The position numbers and the translations under genes are program-made. The notes below the pieces were generated by a model. It ran no database searches and was not told the origin of the DNA. It worked only from the letters and a program-made list of their open reading frames with translations. Positions 32,159 through 37,688 of a stretch of DNA of 37,688 bases are shown here, one piece after another. Origin of the DNA: JANNRR01 sp031401675 (GTDB lineage: Bacteria; Pseudomonadota; Alphaproteobacteria; Rhodobacterales; Rhodobacteraceae); the NCBI GenBank assembly GCA_031401675.1, contig JANNRR010000196.1, positions 1 through 37,688 of the forward strand. The letters are read 5' to 3'. Each line of letters opens with the position of its first letter. Positions within the stretch are counted from its first letter, which is position 1.

Positions 32159-35100
32159 TCAACTGCACCCCGACGTTCCGCCGCAGGTGTTGCATTTCAT
32201 GCAGGTGCCGTTGCGCACCAGCGTGTAGTTGCCGCACTCGCCGCACGGATCGCCCTCGTAGCCCTGCAGCCTGGCCTTGGTCCGCGCCTGGATGCCGACC
32301 GAACCGGAGCCGAGCGCGGTCGAGCCGCCCAGAACGGCCGAACCGTCGAGGCCGCTCTGCGCGATCTCCGGAACCAGCGTCCGCAGCGTCATCACCGGGT
32401 CGCCGCCCGCCGTCAGCGCGCCATTCAGCGCCACCGCGCCGTTGCCGATGCCGCCCTGCAGCACCACAAGTTCCTGCGGCAGCCGCTTGCGCAGGTAGCC
32501 GGTGGACGAGATCGACTTCAGCACTTCCAGACTGCGGCTGGCAGCCTGATCGGACAGTTCCGAGAAGTTGCGCTTGCCCTCTTCCTCGCCGCGGCCCAGA
32601 TCGTCGAAGGCTTCGCCCGCCGGTTTGACATGCGCCAGATCAGTGCGGTCGAGGTAGCTGACCGCCAGCTCGCGAAATATGTAGTCGAGGATCGAGGTGG
32701 CGTTCTTGATGCTGTCATTGCCCTGCACCATTCCGGCCGGCTCGAACCGGGTAAAGGTGAAGGCTTCGACGAATTCTTCAAGCGGAACACCGTATTGCAG
32801 GCCGACGCTGATGGCGATGGCGAAGTTGTTCATCATGGCGCGGAAGCCGGCACCTTCCTTGTGCATGTCGATGAAGATCTCGCCCAGCTGGCCGTCCTTG
32901 TATTCGCCGGTGCGCAGATAGACCTTGTGGCCGCCGACGATGGCTTTCTGGGTATAGCCCTTGCGCCGCTCGGGAAGCTTTTCGCGGTGACTGCGGACCA
33001 CCTCCTTGACGAACACCTTTTCCACGATCTTCTCGGCCAGGACCGTCGCCTTTTCATGCGGCGTGCCGGTCGCCAGCGCCTCCTCGGCGTCCTCGTCATC
33101 CGCAACCAGCGCCGATGCCAGCGGCTGGCTGAGCTTGGAGCCGTCGCGGTAGAGCGCATTGGCCTTCAGACCCAGCGACCAGCTCATCTCATAAGCGCGC
33201 AGCGCATCCTCGATGGTGGCGGAGTTGGCCATGTTGATGGTTTTCGAAATGGCCCCAGAGATGAAGCTCTGCGCTGCCGCCATCATGGTGATGTGGCTGT
33301 CGACCCCCAGATAGCGCGTGCCTTTCCGACCGCAGGGATTGGCGCAATCGAACACCGGGTAGTGGCGTTCTTTGAGGTGCGGCGCGCCTTCCAGCGTCAT
33401 CGTGCCGCAGACATGGTCGTTGGCGGCATCGATCTGGGCCTTGGTGAAGCCAAGATGGCGCAGGATGTCGAACGCCGGATCGTTCAGCCGGTCCTGCGGG
33501 ATGCCGAGCGTTCCGGTGCAGAACTCCTGCCCCAGCGTCCATTGGTTGAAGACAAAACGGATGTCGAAGGCCGCCGGCAGCGCCGCCTCGATCTTCTGGA
33601 TCTCGGACGGTCCGAAGCCATGGCCGATCAGGCTGGTGTGGTTGATGCCGGCGCAGTTGCCAAGCGTGCCGTGACCGACGGCGTAGGCGATGATCTCCTC
33701 GATCTGGCTGGAGGCATAGCCAAGCGTCTCCAGCGCGCCGGGGACCGAGCGGTTGATGATCTTGAAGTAGCCGCCGCCCGCCAGTTTCTTGAACTTGACC
33801 AGCGCGAAGTCGGGCTCGATGCCGGTGGTGTCGCAGTCCATCACCAGACCGATGGTGCCGGTCGGGGCGATGACGGTGGCCTGGGCATTGCGGTAGCCGT
33901 GCCGCTCGCCCAGACGCAGCGCCTCGTCCCAGGCGGATTTCGCAAGCGCAACAAGGCGTTGGTCAGGGCAGTTCGCGTGATCGAGGGCCACCGGATTGAC
34001 GTTGACCGCCTCGAAGTCCGTCTGCCCGTAGGCGGCGCGGCGGTGGTTGCGGATGACACGAAGCATGTGCCGTGCATTCCTGGCATAACCGGGAAAGGCG
34101 CCGCATTCGCCGGCAATCTCGGCGCTGGTGGCATAGCTGACGCCGGTCATCAGCGAGGTCAGCGCGCCGCACATGGCGCGGCCCTCGTCGCTGTCATAGC
34201 CCAGCCCCATGGTCATCAACAGGCCGCCGATGTTGGCATAGCCAAGCCCGAGGGTGCGGAAGTCATAGGAACGTTGCGCGATTTCGCGCGACGGGAATTG
34301 CGCCATCAGCACGCTGATTTCCAGCGTCAGGGTCCACAGGCGGGTGGCATGCATGTAACCCTCGGCATCGAATTTGCCACCCGAGTAGAAGGTCAGCAGG
34401 TTCATCGAGGCCAGGTTGCAGGCGGTATCGTCCAGGAACATGTATTCCGAACAGGGGTTGGAACCGCGGATCGCGCCATCCTCGGGGCAGGTGTGCCAGG
34501 CGTTGACGGTATCATGGTACTGGATGCCCGGATCGGCGCAGGCCCACGCAGCGTGGCCGATCTGGTCCCACAACTCGCGGGCCTTGATCGAATTGTGCAG
34601 CTTGCCGTCGGTGCGGCGGATCAGCGCCCAGTCGGCATCGTCCTTGACCGCTTGCAGGAAGGCATCGGTGACCCGGACCGAATTGTTGGAGTTCTGGCCC
34701 GACACGGTGATGTAGGCCTCGGAGTCCCAGTCGGTGTCATAGGTCGAAAACTCGATCGAGGTGAATCCCTGGCGGGCATATTGCAGGATGCGGCCCACGT
34801 AGGTTTCCGGGATCATCGCTTTTTTTGCCGAGCGGATCGCGGCTTTCAGTGCGGTGTTTTTCGCAGGATCGGTGGCATCGTCGCGCAGCCCGTCCCACTG
34901 GGCGATGGCGGCAAAGATTTCGTTGAGTTTCACGGAATGCAGTTTGGAACCGGCAACGAGGCTGGCAACCTTTTGTTCCTCGATCACCTTCCAGTTGATG
35001 AAGGCCTCGATATCGGGGTGATCCATGTCGCAGATCACCATCTTGGCGGCGCGCCGCGTGGTGCCGCCGGACTTGATGGCCCCGGCTGCGCGGTCGCCGA

Positions 35101-35878
35101 TTTTCAGGAACCCCATCAGGCCCGAGGACTTGCCGCCCCCTGACAGGCTTTCGCCTTCGCCGCGCAGCGACGAAAAATTGGTGCCGGTGCCAGAGCCGTA
35201 CTTGAACAGCCGCGCCTCACGGACCCACAGGTCCATGATGCCGCCTTCATTCACCAGATCGTCCGATACCGACTGGATGAAACAGGCATGCGGCTGCGGG
35301 TGTTCGTAGGCGCTGGTCGATTTCACCAGCTTGCCGGTCTGGTGATCAACGTAGAAATGCCCTTGGCTCGGGCCGTCGATGCCGTAAGCCCAGTGCAGGC
35401 CGGTGTTGAACCATTGCGGGCTGTTGGGCGCGGCCATTTGCCGGGCCAGCATCAGGCGCATTTCGTCGTAATAGGCGCGGGCATCGACTTCGGCGCTGAA
35501 ATAGCCGCCCTTCCAGCCCCAGTAGGCCCAGGCCCCGGCCATGCGGTCGAACACCTGACGGGCACTGCTTTCACCGACGTAGCGCTCGGCCGCAGGCAAT
35601 TCGGCCAGCGCCGCCTCATCAGGGACCGACCGCCACAGAAACTCCGGCACGCCCTTTTCCCGGACCGGCTTCAGCCGCGCGGCGACGCCGGCTTTGCGGA
35701 AATACTTCTGGGCCAGCACGTCGGATGCGACCTGGCTCCAGCCGGCGGGCACTTCCACTGCCTCGTTGCGGAACACCACCTTGCCATCGGGATTGCGAAT
35801 CTCGGACAACATGGTGGTAAACTCGACACCGGCATAGGCGTCGGCTGCCGCGCTGGTGAATTTGCGTTCAATCTTCAT
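32159..35878 (-). CDS. nrdJ: Adenosylcobalamin-dependent (class II) ribonucleotide reductase
   Basis: A 1239-residue vitamin B12-dependent RNR, which makes dNTPs with or without oxygen. The catalytic barrel is marked by PHACFIQSVSDDL, GSGTGTNFSSLRGEGE, the active-site motif NPCSEYMFLDDTACNLASMNLL and PTGTIGLVMDCDTTGIEPDFAL. The C-terminus has cysteines for the redox relay and a zinc-ribbon-like end (CGECGNYTLVRNGTCMKCNTCGGTSGCS). The length is typical for the alphaproteobacterial type. The start at 35878 (MKIERKFTS) matches the family. The leader has a tandem 14-bp repeat and an NrdR-like site; no B12 riboswitch core was found. The window shows no class I (NrdAB) genes. Confidence 0.96.
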   Translation of the reverse strand: MKIERKFTSAAADAYAGVEFTTMLSEIRNPDGKVVFRNEAVEVPAGWSQVASDVLAQKYFRKAGVAARLKPVREKGVPEFLWRSVPDEAALAELPAAERYVGESSARQVFDRMAGAWAYWGWKGGYFSAEVDARAYYDEMRLMLARQMAAPNSPQWFNTGLHWAYGIDGPSQGHFYVDHQTGKLVKSTSAYEHPQPHACFIQSVSDDLVNEGGIMDLWVREARLFKYGSGTGTNFSSLRGEGESLSGGGKSSGLMGFLKIGDRAAGAIKSGGTTRRAAKMVICDMDHPDIEAFINWKVIEEQKVASLVAGSKLHSVKLNEIFAAIAQWDGLRDDATDPAKNTALKAAIRSAKKAMIPETYVGRILQYARQGFTSIEFSTYDTDWDSEAYITVSGQNSNNSVRVTDAFLQAVKDDADWALIRRTDGKLHNSIKARELWDQIGHAAWACADPGIQYHDTVNAWHTCPEDGAIRGSNPCSEYMFLDDTACNLASMNLLTFYSGGKFDAEGYMHATRLWTLTLEISVLMAQFPSREIAQRSYDFRTLGLGYANIGGLLMTMGLGYDSDEGRAMCGALTSLMTGVSYATSAEIAGECGAFPGYARNARHMLRVIRNHRRAAYGQTDFEAVNVNPVALDHANCPDQRLVALAKSAWDEALRLGERHGYRNAQATVIAPTGTIGLVMDCDTTGIEPDFALVKFKKLAGGGYFKIINRSVPGALETLGYASSQIEEIIAYAVGHGTLGNCAGINHTSLIGHGFGPSEIQKIEAALPAAFDIRFVFNQWTLGQEFCTGTLGIPQDRLNDPAFDILRHLGFTKAQIDAANDHVCGTMTLEGAPHLKERHYPVFDCANPCGRKGTRYLGVDSHITMMAAAQSFISGAISKTINMANSATIEDALRAYEMSWSLGLKANALYRDGSKLSQPLASALVADDEDAEEALATGTPHEKATVLAEKIVEKVFVKEVVRSHREKLPERRKGYTQKAIVGGHKVYLRTGEYKDGQLGEIFIDMHKEGAGFRAMMNNFAIAISVGLQYGVPLEEFVEAFTFTRFEPAGMVQGNDSIKNATSILDYIFRELAVSYLDRTDLAHVKPAGEAFDDLGRGEEEGKRNFSELSDQAASRSLEVLKSISSTGYLRKRLPQELVVLQGGIGNGAVALNGALTAGGDPVMTLRTLVPEIAQSGLDGSAVLGGSTALGSGSVGIQARTKARLQGYEGDPCGECGNYTLVRNGTCMKCNTCGGTSGCS

Positions 35879-35899
35879 CGTCTGCCCCGTCGTTTCTTG

Positions 35900-35927
35900 G
35901 TGTTGGCATCAGTGTGTTGGCATCAGT
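35900..35927. repeat. Tandem exact 14-bp repeat in the nrdJ leader
   Basis: GTGTTGGCATCAGT occurs twice with no gap (35900-35913, 35914-35927), ending 22 bases upstream of the nrdJ start on the minus strand. It is probably a recent slippage duplication, located where it would alter the leader next to the ribosome-binding region. Confidence 0.85.
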
Positions 35928-36048
35928 CCGCTTCCCGACGTGGTCCTGCAGACGGGTTCAGGGCGCACATCCCCTGCCGCAGCCTCTGTGCGGTTGGGCA
36001 GCAGGACCGGCCTGCGGTGATGTAAGTTCAGCTCCCCTGGACCCGACC

Positions 36049-36063
36049 ACTATATCTTGTAGT
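36049..36063. promoter_or_regulatory. NrdR-like box upstream of nrdJ
   Basis: ACTATATCTTGTAGT (plus-strand reading) has ACTA/TAGT arms and the ATATCTTG core typical of NrdR repressor sites on RNR genes. NrdR sites generally come in pairs three turns apart; I found no clear second box here. The position, 170 bases before nrdJ, suits the promoter. Confidence 0.45.
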
Positions 36064-36220
36064 CTTTCGGTCAGCCTGCACAAACTGACGTATTTCTGCC
36101 CCAATGGTCAACGATAAAAAACGATCCATCCACAGGATTTTTTGACGCTGCACCCGTCCCGAGAGCCCCCCTGCGCTACGCGCGTCCTGCAGCCCCGTCC
36201 GGCCCGCGCGCAGAAACCAT

Positions 36221-36364
36221 TCAAATATTCCAACGTGCGGAAACGGTTAGCCCGCAGAGCTCACAACCGGCATGAAAGGCGTATCTGAAGTCGCACGCAT
36301 CGCAGCGGGAAATGCTGCATTGCGGCGAAACCGGCGGGCCAAATCCGATGTGATTTTTCTGCAA
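36221..36364 (-). CDS. Possible 47-residue zinc-ribbon miniprotein
   Basis: A TTG-started frame giving QKNHIGFGPPVSPQC then RCDACDFRYAFHAGCELCG: CxxC, ten residues, CxxC, the spacing of a small zinc ribbon or rubredoxin-like knuckle. It ends at TGA 36221. There is weak support for the start (ribosome-binding site GGGA only); the frame continues open upstream over the end of the Fet4-like gene. It may be a real small gene, a gene remnant or chance. No ortholog is recalled. Confidence 0.3.
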   Translation of the reverse strand: MQKNHIGFGPPVSPQCSISRCDACDFRYAFHAGCELCGLTVSARWNI

Positions 36365-36407
36365 TCCCGGAAAAAGAATCGCCGCAGCCAAACCCGAACA
36401 TCTGCTG

Positions 36408-36818
36408 TCAGGCGTCGGGGGTATCTCTATCGACCAGACCATGTTGCAGCTGGTTGCGGGCAGACCCCGCCAGCTTCTGGTAGCGGGTGCGGAACATATC
36501 CAGCCGCCTGTCATCCAGTTCTTCGAGATCCAGCAGGGCATTGTGCGCGCCTTGGGTGGAGCGGATCAGTTCGTCGAGCTTGATCTGAATGGCCTGAGTG
36601 TCGCGATTCTGCGTGTTCTGGATCAGGAAGACCATCAGGAAAGTGATGATGGTGGTTCCGGTGTTGATGACCAGTTGCCAGGTATCGGAAAAGCCGAACA
36701 CCGGGCCGGTCGCGATCCAGACCGCAATGATCGCCACCGCCAGCATGAAAATGCGCGGCCTGCCGCAGAATCGCGCAACAGCCTTGGCCGCCCGGGAATA
36801 GGCATCACTATTGTTCAT
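36408..36818 (-). CDS. Low-affinity iron permease (Fet4-like) family protein
   Basis: A 136-residue membrane protein. It has two hydrophobic helices (RIFMLAVAIIAVWIATGPVFGF and LVINTGTTIITFLMVFLIQNTQNRDTQAIQIKLDELI) and the family hallmark FLIQNTQNRDTQAIQIKLDELIR, followed by a helical soluble tail. Bacterial members are annotated as low-affinity iron permeases from similarity to yeast Fet4, but function is not shown. The start at 36818 (MNNSDAY) is preceded by AAGGGG at six bases. It lies downstream of tRNA-Pro on the same strand. Confidence 0.85.
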   Translation of the reverse strand: MNNSDAYSRAAKAVARFCGRPRIFMLAVAIIAVWIATGPVFGFSDTWQLVINTGTTIITFLMVFLIQNTQNRDTQAIQIKLDELIRSTQGAHNALLDLEELDDRRLDMFRTRYQKLAGSARNQLQHGLVDRDTPDA

Positions 36819-36924
36819 GTGGGGGCCCCTTGTCGCCGGGCGCATTCGTGCTGCGCCTTGCCGCATCTTAGGCCGCCCGGGCGGACCCTGTCTCGTCTGT
36901 CGGGCGAAACCCGGCTTGTGCAAC

Positions 36925-37001
36925 TGGTCGGGGCGATAGGATTCGAACCTACGACCTACGGTACCCAAAACCGTCGCGCTACCAGACTGCGCTACGCCCC
37001 G
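36925..37001 (-). tRNA. tRNA-Pro (anticodon TGG)
   Basis: A 77-base cloverleaf including the encoded CCA. The acceptor stem CGGGGCG pairs with CGCCCCG. The D-arm has GCGC...GCGC, the anticodon stem ACGGT/ACCGT encloses the loop TTTGGGT with anticodon TGG, and the T-arm has the GGTTCGAATCC loop. This tRNA reads CCN proline codons (mainly CCA/CCG). It sits between the Fet4-like and DUF192 genes. Confidence 0.96.
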
Positions 37002-37049
37002 ACTGCGGCCTGCTTACAGAGGAAGCGCGCGTCTGGAAAGCCCCAGCAG

Positions 37050-37541
37050 TCAGCCGCAGGGCCAAACCGCCGTGGCGGCGGCAATGGCGGGGTGGCGCAC
37101 CTCGGTGCCTTCGGTGATCCCGAGCCGCGCCGCCAGACCGCCATTGATCTCGATCGCCAGCTTCACACCCGGACCGCCGTCGATCCCGCTCAGGTCGCCC
37201 GGCACCGCGTCGCGGTGAATGCGGGTGATGCGGCCGGTTGCGTCGGCAAACAGGATGTCCAGCGGGATCAGGGTGTTCTTCATCCAGAACGATGCCCGCC
37301 CCGGCGTCCCATAGACAAACAGCATGCCGGATGATTGCGGCAGGCTGTCGCGGAACATCAGCCCCTGCGCCCGTTCTTGCGGCGAATCGACGACTTCGAC
37401 GGTAAAGCGCGCCTGCCCCCACGGTCCGCGCAGATCGACCCTGCCGTCACTGCAGTCCCGCGCCAGCGCCGGTACAGCCAGTGCAAGAAGCATCGCCGCC
37501 GCGCGCAGGATCAACCGCGTTCGCGGAGCGCCGCCTCCCAC
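37050..37541 (-). CDS. DUF192 domain exported protein
   Basis: About 163 residues. A signal-like start (LILRAAAMLLALAVPALA) precedes RDCSDGRVDLRGPWGQARFTVEVVDSPQERAQGLMFRDSLPQSSGMLFVYGTPGRASFWMKNTLIPLDILFAD, the DUF192 pattern (including the GLM-R and FWMKNT blocks). The function is unknown; it is a frequent neighbour of cold-shock genes in Rhodobacteraceae. The start is uncertain: GTG 37541 (inside the cold-shock gene), TTG 37514 (sharing the cold-shock stop) and ATG 37493 are possible; the latter two would give a cleaner signal peptide. Confidence 0.86.
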   Translation of the reverse strand: MGGGAPRTRLILRAAAMLLALAVPALARDCSDGRVDLRGPWGQARFTVEVVDSPQERAQGLMFRDSLPQSSGMLFVYGTPGRASFWMKNTLIPLDILFADATGRITRIHRDAVPGDLSGIDGGPGVKLAIEINGGLAARLGITEGTEVRHPAIAAATAVWPCG

Positions 37542-37688
37542 GAGCAGACCTCTGTCGCCATCCGGCCGCGCTTGCCTTCAATGATCCGCAACGTGACCGC
37601 CTCGCCGGGTTGCAGGTCGGCCAGTCCGGACCGTCGCAGCACCTCTATGTGGATAAAGACATCGTCGGCTCGGCCAAAGACATTGCCG
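37511..37688 (-). CDS. Cold-shock domain protein, C-terminal part (gene continues beyond window)
   Basis: The last 58 codons: GNVFGRADDVFIHIEVLRRSG, LQPGEAVTLRIIEGKRGRMATEV, WEAALRERG. VFIHIEVL is the RNP2-like strand of a cold-shock (OB-fold) domain, and the rest is a C-terminal CSD. In Rhodobacteraceae such a domain often is the second of two in a protein of about 180 residues, which may be the case here. Its role would be RNA chaperoning. The stop overlaps the DUF192 start region, so both are probably co-expressed. Confidence 0.85.
   Translation of the reverse strand, partial: GNVFGRADDVFIHIEVLRRSGLADLQPGEAVTLRIIEGKRGRMATEVCSWEAALRERG

Larger units (their letters stand above)
35879..36220. 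other. nrdJ upstream region
   Basis: No gene seen over about 340 bases. It holds a tandem 14-bp duplication (35900-35927), an NrdR-like palindrome (36049-36063) and an AT-rich segment with an A/T-run (about 36112-36143). A DnaA-box-like CCATCCACA is at about 36125. These are the expected places for nrdJ promoter and repressor sites. Confidence 0.4.

Noticed and set aside
31988..35143. Very long open frame (over 1000 codons) antisense to nrdJ
   Set aside because: High GC content makes antisense frames stay open. The product is Arg/Gly/His/Gln-rich without any domain, while nrdJ on the other strand matches its family along its full length.
35879..36220. Cobalamin riboswitch upstream of nrdJ
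   Set aside because: No B12-box-like core (GCCACTG / AGxCAGGAgACCTGCC) found on the minus strand by reading.

Overview
The window is a compact, GC-rich chromosomal segment from an alphaproteobacterium, almost certainly Rhodobacterales/Rhodobacteraceae (Rhodobacter-like). The signs are alphaproteobacterial DksA with a degenerate zinc site, Bpt leucyl-transferase, class II RNR (NrdJ), an adjacent PIN protein and RlmI-like methyltransferase of the types known from Rhodobacter, DUF2927/DUF2852/DUF3616 proteins, a perfect FnrL-type box and CtrA-like half-sites. Most of it is housekeeping; no prophage, transposase, CRISPR array or rRNA was seen. One tRNA-Pro(TGG) lies near the right edge.

Layout. 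1-5869: argS (cut at the left edge) and dgt on minus; then an IscA/ErpA-type Fe-S carrier, a CNNM/CBS transporter-like protein, a Met-rich cupredoxin and xthA on plus. 5904-8648: DUF3616 protein, FAD monooxygenase and dksA on minus. 8844-15328: a moxR ATPase whose usual partner, a CoxE-like VWA protein (13198), is separated from it by a peptidase-like gene, two tandem GNAT acetyltransferases, a DUF2927 lipoprotein and a tiny membrane protein. The VWA gene is translationally coupled to a small membrane protein and a DedA-type protein. 15386-19000: M48 protease, a gene-free stretch with an FnrL box, then PIN, RNA methyltransferase and a lipoprotein on minus. 19354-21869: edd-eda (Entner-Doudoroff). 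21915-24963: a small unknown gene and glnE on minus. 25074-28166: a cysteine-rich membrane protein coupled to a 38-residue Cys-pair peptide, then DUF2852, RDD, bpt and a VOC protein. 28170-29226: cupin and DUF1345 on minus. 29365-31957: ilv promoter, leader peptide, attenuator, then ilvB-ilvN. 32159-35878: nrdJ on minus. 36221-37688: small ORF, Fet4-like protein, tRNA-Pro, DUF192 protein and a cold-shock protein cut at the right edge.

The less ordinary content is mostly between genes. (i) Two diverged copies of a 73-bp element begin at gene stop codons (after the monooxygenase and after moxR), each with a TAACAC-NN-GTGTTA palindrome and a CtrA-like direct repeat at identical spacing. (ii) A small cysteine-rich exported module at 25074-25562 has a polyproline C-terminus and a directly abutting peptide gene, reminiscent of copper-sensing nascent-chain regulators. 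(iii) Two matching 19-bp palindromes precede the DUF2852 gene. (iv) A complete ILV-codon leader peptide and attenuator precede ilvB. (v) An orphan FnrL site lies in a hairpin-rich gene-free stretch. (vi) A dispersed hairpin + GGGGATATTTG motif occurs at two gene ends. All functional proposals are inferences from reading the sequence; no database search or folding program was run.
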